Assembly (NCBI GenBank): GCA_944470555.2
Contig: OX104134.1
Span: 11,015,248-11,079,247 of the forward strand
DNA: 64,000 nucleotides
Direction: 5' to 3'
DNA from: Heterobilharzia americana
Taxonomy: Eukaryota > Platyhelminthes > Trematoda > Strigeidida > Schistosomatidae
The notes under the pieces were generated by a model that was given only the letters and a program-made list of their open reading frames with translations, did no database searches and was not told the DNA's origin. This document shows, piece after piece, positions 10,135-23,500 of the stretch. A program made the translations under genes and the position numbers. Every line of letters begins with the position of its first letter. Within the stretch, counting starts at the first letter, position 1.

Positions 10135-13100
10135 CTATTTGAAGAAAAAAAAGTAAATATGCATTATGCACATGAAAATCAAATTATCTTTTACAAACCA
10201 AATCTAACTACACCACCTGATGACAGCGAAAATATTCAACAAACAATACACAATACGGGAAGTACTAGTCACTGACAGAGGAGAAAACTCGAAACTTTAC
10301 TTTAGTGAATGCGCTGTTCATCTGCACTGAAGCAGTAAAATTAGTTCATGGTTCTAAAAAACTCATCCACATTCTTTAAAATTTAACGTTACACCATCCG
10401 CTTTGAGATGGAAAGTATGAAGTGTAAAACATGATATGATGAGAATACCGACATTAAGATTTACAAGCTTGAAAGTGTTGGTAGGTGTTAGAAAGTGCAT
10501 ACTTTTACAAACTTTTCTCTAGAAGCAAAACCAAACCCAGCACTTCACTAGCTTGATGTGTAATTAACTGTAAATGAAGAAGAATAATTCAGCTGAAAAG
10601 TACATTAACAGGGTACATACATAGAAGGGAGTGTTTGTCAAGTTTCCATTTGCTTAAGAAACAAAAATTGTCTACTGATGATGGTGTTAAGAAAGAACTA
10701 GATGGTAATCTAAGAACCGTAACGAAAAACAAATTTCCATTTGGTTATACATAGGAGAATTTCAAGGTGTAAGACATTATGTGATGTATACATCTAGGTC
10801 AGAAGATTCAGATGGCATTCAAATTTGAGGCTGGCAGTTCTAATTGCGACTGTCAAGAACGTAAATGCTGTAATGATAATGTCCGATATATATTCTCCCG
10901 CGGAAACTCGTTTAATGAATATAAGAAGGACAAGCTGATGTATTAATTCAAAACAGATATATAAAACCTTACCTACTCCAGTCAGACTGAGCACAACGAC
11001 CGCGCCATATGTCCGTCTGTCAAACATGCTCCTAAACACCACTCTGCTGGCTGACAAAGGTGATAGAATGCATCTCCGGTTCTGTTGCAGAAGTAGTTAC
11101 AACCGACTGCTTTCCAAGATCTACAAAGTCTTACCAAATTGTTTGAAAAGAGTGGGGATATGGTATTCGGGTATGTTCAGTGAATTTGTTAAGTTCAAAT
11201 TACTTCTGTTTCCAGTGCCGTTCTTATCACTAAACACAACAACTAAGTAAACTACTTTCCAATGGTCATTTAAGATGTAATGATCTATCCATCATTAACG
11301 CTTTCTGAAGATCTGCAGACAAATACCAAACAGTTCTGATATTGTTTCCCACAATAATTATAATCCTAGATAATAGTATTCATCACCTTGATCTTATCAA
11401 ACACAGAATTTTCTCAAAATTCATACTTACGAATTGGAAACTACATAGGTTGATATGATGTAAATGTGAAGCATTAGAAAAAGGCGTGAAATGTGTTATA
11501 CTCGGAAAGTGTAATTATACTTTACTATAGGATTCTCTTTACCTTTCACCTGTTTAATACTACACAACTGATTTTACTGTAAGATGACTCAATCGTCAAG
11601 CAACCAAAAAACGTTTTACATATAAGGTCAAAGGGAACTGCGGTAGAAACAGGATAGGGAAAAACACTAAAGCAAAAGAAGGGGAAAAAGCTACATGATG
11701 AGTAGTTCTTAAAACAGTGATTGACTAAAAATGACCAGATTAATAAATAGCACCTAGTAGTGCATTTAGAAAACTGCACGGATCAATACAATATAGAAAA
11801 TTGTCGAAACATTTAGTGAAAGGAAACAAGATGGAAGGAGAATCAAATCTTCTGGTTTAGAAATTCACCAACTGTTATAGTCTACCCATCGGCATCTATA
11901 AAAAAGGTGAAAATCAATTATCCCAGATAATGTTAATACCATAACAGGGATAACCACATAACTTGACAAAACTTCGAAATGAGAACTTCGAAAAGTAAGA
12001 TAAATCGCTCTAACCGGTAACTAAAAAAACTAACGATTAGTAACTACAAAACTACAGTGAGAGATTACAAAAATACACCGTCCGTGTTTAACTGCTATTG
12101 TTCACCAAAAGTGGATAAAGAAAATTTAAAACAGCACTAGTGAACAAGCTAAACAAATTTTGATGGATAAAGGTTATTGCATAATTCCGCTATAAAAGTT
12201 GCGCACGATAATAACAAGATTGAATTCTTCAGCTTCGAATACCCAAAAGTTACTTCGATCTAGGAACATACGAATACCTTGATTAAAAAGCCATCATCTA
12301 TCAATTTTTCGATTACGTGGAAGCACACAGTGAGTGAGGTGTCCACTGAAGCATTAAAATCGGTTAGTGTCTTGTTAAGTATATTTAGTAATTGCATTTA
12401 AAGCAGTTATGTTACAAATGTGTATTCATACGTAAGAGTCTTTATATGAATATTTTAGCATTTACTGCCTATTCCGAAAATCTTTCAATCGTCTTAAAGT
12501 AGATACTGTGTTCCAAAAAGCACTGTAAGAAATATCACACTTTCTGACCCCTCACGCGCAAAATACCTTCTTAGAACTGACCGACAATATTCACTTAAAC
12601 AGTAAAGAATAAGGTAGCCGGATACTTAAGTAATAAAGCATACGGAGAAATAGCACACAAATGCATGAACCAGATATCGAAAATATGTGCATTGAAAATG
12701 ACGATGATCAGTCTAAAATCTTTCGCTGTGGCGCACATGAATTCACAACATTCAATACTCTTCGATTTGATGCTCCAATGTGCTTCCTAACACTTTTCGG
12801 CTAAATTTTAACAGGTATCCGAATCGTTAATTTCCCTCACTTTATTCTTCTCGTTCATTTATGGCAAAATAAGTGAATAATCTTTTGTGCTAGGCACTAT
12901 ATTTTGTCTGTCTGTTTGATGATATTCAGTGAAGAAAAAATGAGCCAAGAAGATACTAATATCGGAAACATATCAATTGGATAGACCCTAATTATTATGC
13001 ACATCTGGTAATCGAAAAGACTGACTGGGGAGTCAGGTCGAAGTTTCAGGTGATATCAACTATAACTGGCTCGAGTTTGCCAGTACCACATCTGACATCA

Positions 13101-16100
13101 GCACTTCAGGAAACTTGTTTGCTCTTCTGCATGAAATACAATTCTATTTCTGCTTCATCTCTACCAATGACGACAGACATTTAGTGAATCTCGTTCAGTT
13201 ATCAGTTTGTGCTTATAATAAACGACAAAAACAGATCAAATTAATTACCTCTGTAAATGGGAAGCTGCATTATATTCTCATTTGAAATTCTCAACACAGA
13301 GATAATATATCGCAGTGATTATTCTCCGAAGGATGCCTTCAAGCGAATTGACCAGATTGTCCCTTCCCTTTATCGAGTATAGAAAGAGAGCCAATCTCAA
13401 TCTCAGTTACATCGATTGACCATCTTACTAACTGTCTTGAACGCAAGTGGGACAGTCATTAAAGATTATCATGACTTTAAAAAAACTGCCTTGAAATAGT
13501 AAACCACCAACGACATTTATGTAATGGGAAGAATAAACTGTAACAAGAATTACACTATGAAATATCTATTGGATAGGATGAATCAAATGCCAATCTGAAT
13601 GGTCAAGGTCGCGAGGAAATCATTCAAATCAGACTTACTACTAGTATTAGCTTATCAAGTCTTGACAATCCTGACGATAATGATTTCGAATTCCACACTG
13701 AACAAACAGGAAAAAGTTGAACCCCGTCTATATAGTTCAACTGAAACCCTGTGTGCTTCAAGTTGGAGAAAAAACACAGGTACTCAAAGACGAAACTGAA
13801 CTATGAAAAGAATACTTCATTTGGACGATCAGTAATCATCCTATATCTGACGAATTCGGCGCATTCAATATGTAGTGTTCCTCAAACTATTTGAGCTCGT
13901 TACAGAAGATCAGGTGGCCAGAAAGAATAAGCAACAAGGAACTGTGGGAACGAACCAACTAAGAACCTACCGCTCAACAAATATGCATTGGAAGGAAGTG
14001 GAGATGGATTGGGCATACACTGAGAAGGCCGACTGGGGACACAACGCGCCAGGCCAAGCCGTCGAGCGGAACCCCCATGGGAAGCGACGAGTTGGGCGTC
14101 CGAGGTGAGGGTGACATGGAAGAGGTCGTGCGAGGAAGAAATGAGAGTTTTTGGGTTGTCGTGGAACCAGGTTCAAAAGTTTGCAGAGAACAGGGTGCAC
14201 TAGAGACGTGCTACTGAAGCCCTATGTTCCATTAGGAACCCAAAGGACAAATAATAATAATAAAACTATTTAAGACTTCCACTCTGGAAAATTTAGTTCA
14301 CTGATAGAATTTTAAAACGTGAAAAGAATTTTTAACAATGGCAGAAATGACAGGATCGTATAGTCAGTAAAAATTGATGACATTTAAAAAACTAGGTGTG
14401 TCTTAAGCCTAAGAGACTAAAGAGGGAAAAGATATGCCAAAGTTGTAAATGATTTGCAATACTGTAAGTCGGTGTATATGAATACGTAGATCGCAAGAGA
14501 AGGAAAGGTCATTGAGGTAGGTCATCAACTCGTTTTAGTGATGCTTACTAACACAATGAAATAAGCTATGAAACACAAGGATCTACAGCTACTGAAAGAC
14601 TTAGTGAAATGATTATTAGGTCAGTTAATTTGGTCACTTTCACTGATAAAAGCAAAAAATTAATAAAACAGAAAACCGATTTAATTTAAAAACCATTTAA
14701 AGGGAATTAAAAATTATGTAGACTATTTCTCCCATTGACTTTGTCAATTTTGATTATGAGTGACTGGAAATGAAGATAGACCATGTCTCTGCACATCACT
14801 GTCCTCCAAAGATCCAGTTATTAGTGAAAGATTATTTTTGTTAACAAATAAACATGATAAAACAATTAGATTCTTTCCTGAATTTTGATATTGTGAACAG
14901 TTTGTAAATAAAAAAAAACATTTTTAAAGTAAACCTCGTCTTCTGATTACACTAATCGACCATGTTAAGCACACTTTATAATGATGGACTTACAAGGCTT
15001 AGTCTCACAGATATAGCCGAATTTCTTGCTGCATGGTTCATCACTCCATTTACCAATAACGTTCGATTCATGATGCATTATTGTACAGCTCTAAGTAGTT
15101 ATGGAAGAGGTTACAAACAAAGTGGAAATATATATTATGTAAAACAAAATGATATGGTCAGTAATTTTTTCAGAGACTGATGAAATTAAGGGATCTTAGT
15201 GAGCTGGAAATTGATTTTAACTACAATTACATGATCAACAGAAGTTAGTGAACAGCTTTTTCGTTCTACCCTAAGACTTCACGAAAACACTTAACCAACA
15301 CTCAACTCTCAACTGAACTACCAAGTTTTAGGGATTCACCGGTAGGCTGTTTAATCTGTAATCCAGCAGAATACATTAGAATTTCTTATCACCCCATGAC
15401 TTTTTATAGTAATTTTCGATTTAACGGGTGTCATTTATGCCCAATTGAAATAAGTAACTTCTATTGAGACTTTGACTGTAGGCAACTTGCTCTGACAGGC
15501 TGAATGTATACTGTCAGATATGGCATTTAATAAAAAGTTATCTTTGAACTATGCAATATCTAACTTTGAGGTTAAAAACCCCAAAGTGTGTTTCAACTAT
15601 GTCTAATCTACTTGCAGCTATCATATATAACTCTATGGTCACGTCGATAGCTAAGATGCTGTATGAAGAAAGTCTGAATCGTTACGATGTATCAATAATA
15701 CATTATTGACAACTAACAGCAACTATAAAACTTAGACCAAACAGAATGTTGGTCGAATGCTTTCGACCCTCCTATTTGGAATGTGTAAGGCAACCTCGGT
15801 TAGCGACCAAATTGTTAAGATGACTGATAGAATGTATTCATCAATACAGCATATGAAATATATGATATTAACGATGGATATAGTTTATAATTGATATTGT
15901 TTATAATTCAGTGATTGATCAGTGCACTTGTATACTAAAAAATGAATGAATAAAGATAACACATAAGTAAAACACAAAACGCTTTGCGTTTTAACAGATC
16001 ATATGCTTGAAAGGTAATTAGTTAAACAGTTATCTTACAGTCCCGTTAGTATTTGGTTCTGCAGGCTTCCAATTTGTGTAGACAACATCATCCCCACCTA

Positions 16101-17495
16101 TCCATGTATGGATATTCCTTTCAGAATGTAAGCCTATCCATACAGACACTGATCGATCACTAATAAGAACAATCAAACCATCTACAAGAAGAAAAAAGAC
16201 GACAAACTACAAATTAGAAAGTGGACAAACAACAACGAAAAACTGTTGTAATTATAATAAAAGAAACACAAAATTCTTGGAAAAAACATAAATCTACAAA
16301 GTACACAGTTACTCTAATGGAGATCAGTGAACAGACATCTGGCACATGATAAAAACTGACTTAGCAAATCAGAATTACCTTAAAAGCTACCACCAAAGAG
16401 CAAACGATCAACGCTTAGTTATCTAATGCTGTCTAGTAAAATTCTCTGATGGTAATCTCCAAGTGCCAAAATGTCGGAGAACCTAGTGTTTACATAAATT
16501 CATCACATTAGTCAAGAGTGAATGGATATCAAGAAAGAACAACGTATAGTGATTAAAAATGTAAGAGTCGTTACATGTCGAACAACATTTAAGGTTTTAC
16601 CACTTTTCCTCAAAAACAGAGTCAACGCTGAATCGGAAGATATTAACTGAACAGAAACTCCTGTCATTATATCATAAACTCACTATCTCTTCGCCCCGAT
16701 CAATCGATCGCTCCGCCTGAAGGCCAACATATTAGTTATCGATATGCTAGTCGTTTTAATGGTATGTGCAAGATATGTTTAAGTCACTAAACTTATCATT
16801 TTTAAGATGACAAGTGTATTTCATCTCACTAACTCTTGCGTCACATATGCTTACCCAATAGTTATTTTATAGCATTACTTGACATTCAGTTCCATAAGCT
16901 TTCTTCCAGTCGCTACTCATTGCTCTGTTCATAAGCAATAAGTATCTAACTGTTAAAGTATCTTAATCATTTCTAAACTAAATGGCTTTGTTGATTGCTT
17001 ATAATATATTCTGCTGACGTCTGACATTGTATCCGTGAGTTACAAACCGTAAAACAACAAGTGAGGTTGACTAAACAACAAGCTAATGGTATGTTGTTTG
17101 GTTTTCTATTCAGTTGGTATCTAAACTTGTGATTTTCGCACCAGGTACAGAACCCATTTGCCAGTAAGATACATAGGAGATTACGCTCACATAACAAGTA
17201 ACGAAAATTCTATCTAAAGTTACAGTAATTACACTCAATAATGATCTCAATCAAGATACAACATACACCTCTGTTTTGTGAGAATATGGCTTATAGGCTT
17301 GAGCACTGGACTCTGAAGTGAAGGGTCTCACGTTAAAAACTGCTTCGGCCTCTTAGGTCTGAGAGATCAGGTAGAATTATAAGCCGTCACGCAACAAATG
17401 TGCTTTGTTTCGATGGTGTGAAAAAATACACCATATTTGCTGGTGCTGATCAAACAATGGTTAGGTGTGAACTGAGTAGATGATTTACTGCAATC

Positions 17496-17567
<72 letters not shown>

Positions 17568-20500
17568 ATAAAAAGTGCATTCCAACGGTTATTTGTAAGC
17601 TTGCATAGTACGTTATGAGCCATATCTATTGCGTAAATGCTAAGTGTATAAACCGGTTATTACGATCGACGTTTTGAAAATCTGTTACTGGTTGAAGACT
17701 GAGTTTTTAAAACGGTGATGCATAGCAGTTTACTCAATTAATCAACTTATTCAACAAGAAAATAGCACTAGAATATAATGATTACATGGTCAGATTCAAT
17801 TTCACACACTTCACACCTGTTAGGATTCTACAAGACGCATACATACACAAAATGCGCCTTTTAAAATTTATCAACAGCACACAATAAGACAAGAAGAAAA
17901 TTAAATAAACCAGTACAGCACACTAAGAATACCTTGCTGGTTGTCTGATAAGACAGTCGCCAGATGAGCACCAGAATCATGAGTTTGGCATGCTCTATTA
18001 GCAGTTGCCCAATCCATTGTGTCAGCTTCATTTGTATCCACCTATTCAGTAGTACATTTTAAATGATAGCCAAACAAATATATTAACACTGTCATTATCA
18101 TTACCATTTACAAAACAATAAAATGTAGTTCTAGACAATACGGTTACAACTGCAAAAAAGTTATAATTTAACATTTTATCAAATATAAAGTTTCGGTCAA
18201 CCAGAGATAGTCAAACTTTGTACAGTTACGCATAGAACAAACACTTCTTTTGGATCAGTGGGCATTTAGTCCACCACTTAATAATCATAATTGTTGTTCT
18301 AAAAATAGATGAATGAAAGCTAATGAATTACACGAATGGTTGATACGCACAAAATCTATTTGCAAATCGCAACCGAAATGGATACTGAAGCTAGTCCCTC
18401 TCATGAGGAAAACTGCGCTTATAACCAGTTGGTTTTTCCAATCTTTCAATGGCGGTCACTCTCTTTTAATCGTCAGTAACCATATAGCTACTAGCAAATG
18501 ATACAAACTAAGAACTGTACAAAGCATGAATGTAGCATTCAGTTCACGAGTTAACTACAAAAGGTTTCATTACACTATATTAATCACGCGCATGATATGT
18601 GGTTCACTATTATTTATTATTTGTCCTTTAGGTTCCTAGTGGAACATAGGGCTTCAGTAACACGTCGCCATTTCACTCTCTTCTCTGCAGTCTTTCGAAC
18701 CTGGTTCCACGACTGCCTAGAAGCTTTCATTTCTTCCTCACATCATCTCCTCTCCATGTCATCCTCCGACGCCCAACTTGTCGTTTCCCCTTTGGGTTCC
18801 ACTCGAGGGCTTGGTCTAGCGCGTGATGCCTCCAAATAATCTTCTCAGCGTATGTCCAATGCAATCCAATCCATGTGCACTTTTTTCTGCATATTTGTTG
18901 GGCGATAGGTTCCTGGTTAGTTCGTTGCTTATTCTTTCTGGCCATCTGATCTGATCTGATCTTCAATATCAAGCGTAGGCAATGGCTGTTGATGAATGTC
19001 TGTAGTTTGTTGGAAATGCCTTTCGTAACCCGCCAAGTCTCTCAACCAAATAGAAACACTGGCTTGACGTTGGTGTCGAAAATCTGGATCTTGTTCACGC
19101 TTTATGCTGAGTGGAGTACAGTAGATCTCCACACTGATTTCAGATTAATGAAGGCCTGTCTTTGGTTTTCCGATCATGGCTTTGACATCCTCATCTGTGC
19201 CTGTGCCGCCAGTAGTTGAAACGATGCTGCATAGGTAGGTAGGTGAAAGAGACAACTTCCTTTAGATTCCTCCTGTTGATGGTGATTGGTGCTTGTTGTT
19301 GGTTGGGTATCTTTATCACCTCTGTCTTCTCTACGTTCACTTGAAGGAGGTCCTGTCTTCGCTGCCCTTCCTCTTCTGCCAGCTTGTTGGTTTTCGCCTG
19401 TAGATCTTCGAGTTTGTATGACAAGACATTAGACACAAATCATCATCGGCGGCGAAATCCAAATCTTCTTTTGGGTCTTTTCATCGGTCTAGCAGGCGTA
19501 TGCCCCTCTTCTTGCTCCTCACAGTTTGTTGCATGGTGGTTTCCAATGGTAAATCAGAAGTTACCCATGCAGTATTAGGTGTATTTTACTGTGAGCAACT
19601 GATGATATAGGCGATAGATTGATCTCTTGAAAAAGTGTATATGTAACGTTATTCCACTATTATGTTTAAGCAAGCAACTAGAATTTGGATGCAGTAAATC
19701 AGTCATTATAAACAAAAACAAATATGGTTATTTGGTTGGTTGTGGCTAGCAGAGGAATCCAGGACCCACGTTTCAAAACAAATATTATACGAGTATTAGA
19801 TTCAAGCCTTTTTTGCTAATAGTGTTACCAATTTTTGTCGTTTCGCTCCTTCATTTTCACTACAATTACACCCATTTTTCTTCGTTAACTTGAATAAATT
19901 TCCATTTCATATGACTTAATTTGTTGTGAACTAAGTGATAGCAGTTTTGTGAGAAATTCTAAGTTGTTATCATTATCTCCATGCTTATCTAAGGCAGAGA
20001 AAAATAGAAAAGATGCTAGGTAGTCAACAAAATTTGTAAGCTACCATAGAAGAAGAATGAGACGAAGTGTCTATTAACGATCGAGTGCATATAAATATAC
20101 CCTCTTGGAAATTATCTAAAATAATATCAAAGTTCATAATAATATTAAATATGAATAGTTAAGTGTCCAAAAACAATATATAAAAGTACTCGCATAATTA
20201 TTTGAGGAAATAAATACATATGAGCATACCATGAAACAACTTCCAGATACCAAAGTGAAATTTTCAGGACAACTAAAGAACGATAAGCTTTTATAGGCTT
20301 CTTCAGTAGATGAAGTGTTTTGGGGCATCATACTAGTTGAACATAAATATGGTAACGCTTGATTACACTCCGTTGTCCCCCATGTTAATAAACCATCAAT
20401 GTCTAAGGGAAGTGTGACAAAGAGAAAAAGAAACGAAGTTATTAAAATAATACAAGGATTTTGCAAGTTTATCTTTAAATTTCTTACTGAAACATGTGGA

Positions 20501-23500
20501 GTACTTCTCACTTGATGTGGATATTACTCTACAACATTGACTGAAGAAAAGAAGAATTGGATATCGATCTTCATTATCCTGAAAATAAAGTATAAACACA
20601 AAGCCTACGCAAATGCACTAGCCATTTACTGCAAACTACTCTAGTACAGCAGCAGACTGAATAAACTAAAATCCATGTACATGATTATTTTTGTAGAGGA
20701 ATAATATGCAACTACACAAATCGTGATAGATAAATCAAAGCCAACATGCCACAGAGGTGTATTGGTTCAAGTTTCAACAAGTGGATAGGAAAAGTCATAT
20801 TAGAGCAGAAAAATATGAATGACACGAGGGGGAATAAAAAGATGAAGCTGAACTAAATGTTCAAGAGTTCTAGAGTAACTGTGGTCAATTTTCAGCAATA
20901 TCACCAAACGTCGACAACCACTGATTTGCATTATCTTGAGGACCGCAGCTAAGCAACATATACCTCTCTATATGACTCAGACCAACAATCAAAGAGTTCA
21001 TAAACCGATGCCACATATCGGTTTTGCCACCTTTAGCCTTTTTCCAAACCAAACCTACTTCCATTAGCAAAGTATATCGTGGTTGCCAACGGGTAGCTGT
21101 GCGAAACATTTAAAGTCACTTAAGTCAGAGAAGGTTTATAACCTCATCGATCGATTTGTCTTACTTGCTTAATAGCATTCATCTAACCTCGTTACTGTTC
21201 ACATAATGATTCAAGCATACGTGAGCAATGCTACAAGAAATCAGTACTGTAAACTGGTGATATCTCAATATCTACGCTCGATAGCGATGTCTCAAAGTCT
21301 AGTAATAAGACAGAGAGGAATGCTGTGCATTATACTTGTCCAATAATATCTCACCAGCATCATTGATGATGCAGCATGGCAGATAACAAACGGGTCTTTT
21401 ATAAAACAGCTGAAATTTCGTCAACAATCAATCTTTTTGTGCTGATGTCACTCCCCAAGTAAGTGGAGTAGTCAATAAACGTAATACATTCAAGCATCAT
21501 TCTACAACTGATAGGTACAAAATATACGTCTAGCATACTCAGGTTTGTGATCACGGCGTGAGAAGATAGTGCATTTTGTCAGTACTTTTCTCTAACACTG
21601 CTACATCATCTGAGTATTCCGAGTCAATCAGCCGCTTTCTAGGAAGTAGATCAATCCATGTAAAGTTGGAGTCACCTAGGCTTATGTCTGCTAGCAGACT
21701 GATGACAATGTTGAACAGGAATGATGATGTTGGGCATCGGTGACGCACACCACTGGTTGTTGTCCCTTCAGATGACATCTCACCATAAGCGCTTACACGG
21801 CTGAATGAATTCCAGTGTGGAGATTTGATTGACATAAAATCCTTGCTGGGTATTGTCCTCACAGTTAGACAATGCCATAACACCTCTTGATCGAGAAAGT
21901 GGAGTATCACTTCCTGATGAAGAGGTGTGGAAGGTGTTAGGTGCTGGTAAGTGGATGTGTGTGTTGCAAAACTTGATGAAGGGTGATAGGATAGATGCAC
22001 CCTCGTTCAAATGTGAAACTTACCTGGTTGTTTCGAGTTTGTTTTACTAGGGTTGCAGTTATACGTAGTATGACTATAGACAGTAGGATGTTAGACAGCA
22101 TGTCAGCCAAACTAATTATTCCCCTGTGGTTGTCAAAACAGAAGAATTTCCTCCCTACTTAAAAAGCGGAATGATCACCAATCTAGACCAAATTGATGGA
22201 ACTCTCTAACTTCAATACGCCTCCACCACTCAAATCAATAATTTTTCACCCTCGTCCTTAAAAACTTCACGTGGTGAACTGTTATATTCCGCTGCTTTGT
22301 ATCGTTTCAAGTTTGAAACAGACTTCTGAACTTTGAGGTGATATTTGGAGGACCAGCATCCTCATTTTATTCGGGTTCGAACAAGATATTGAGAAACCGA
22401 AGCGTGTCGTTGGTCAGTTGGAATATGCTTCAAAGTGTTCCGCTCAACGTTTCAGTTGCCTGATGGTAGAGATGATCAGAGATCCATGCTTTTCAGAAAT
22501 GATCTCACGATACATAGTCTTCTGCTTTATGGTTTCCTTAGAATCTAATGTGTTCAGCAACCACGTGCATTTTCATGTAATAAACAATGAACTACAACCA
22601 TTGTGCGAGGACTAATGATAATACCCGGGTGTCCAGACATAGGTAGGTGGCACCGGCTTTGAACACGTAACACCCTAGTTGGAGGTCGAATGGTTGGACC
22701 AAACAGACACGGTCAGTTTCCTTAATGAGCCCAAATAATTGTCGAGTATTAGGTGATGCAGGATCCAGATACCTTCTCTATCTATTTTGCTTTGACGACG
22801 CACCACTGCTTGTGGTCACTGCGAAGACTCTTTGTAAGATCACATTTGCGTTGCTTTTGTTATTCATTGTGATCAGAGTTATCTGGAATGAGTCTTCTCG
22901 TATCAGTGTTTGAATGAGGTTGCGGAAAATAACTTTGTATTGCTAACCTTCGTATCTAGTTTGTCAACTGCCTTTAGCGATGTTTTTCCATCAGAGTAAA
23001 CATTAGGCCAGACTTCATGAGGAAGAGAATTGCTGCGGTGTTTCAATAAATGCTTAGTTATCCCTGTCTAAATACATATTTGACGTCCCCATCTTCCAGT
23101 TGAGTCTACAAAGGTTTGACTGCTATGAGTTGCCTACGTCTATTAAGGTGCAGACACACGTGCATATAAACGCGTGATCGGCATCCAAGTTTGTACTTCA
23201 GAAAGGGCGGTAATTTTCTACGGGCGGCTTGTAACGATATGATCTATCCGTATCCACCATTGCTCGGATGTCAGTGGACACTGAGTGAGACAATGTCTAT
23301 AGACATGGAGTTGCCTGAGTTGTTGGTGGTGGCGGTAGACGTTTCGACGACAGTCATTACTGCGAAACATAAAATAAGATGACATACAGCCGACCAACTT
23401 ATAAAAAACACCGAATACGATGTTTATCAAAAGTAGTCTACAGTCTTAAAAATTCATGTCAACTGAAAATATGAATAGTTCTAGGCGAAATTTTTACTGA

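Noticed and set aside
10974..11090. Cys-rich minus-strand stretch with GTAAGG donor context as a lectin exon
   Set aside because: The Cys-containing frame ends in TGA before the donor, and exon 16 already supplies the end of CTLD-G.
18597..18839. Plus-strand 80-codon frame matching a frame at 4960-5262
   Set aside because: Antisense shadow of the RTE tail shared by the two inverted copies.
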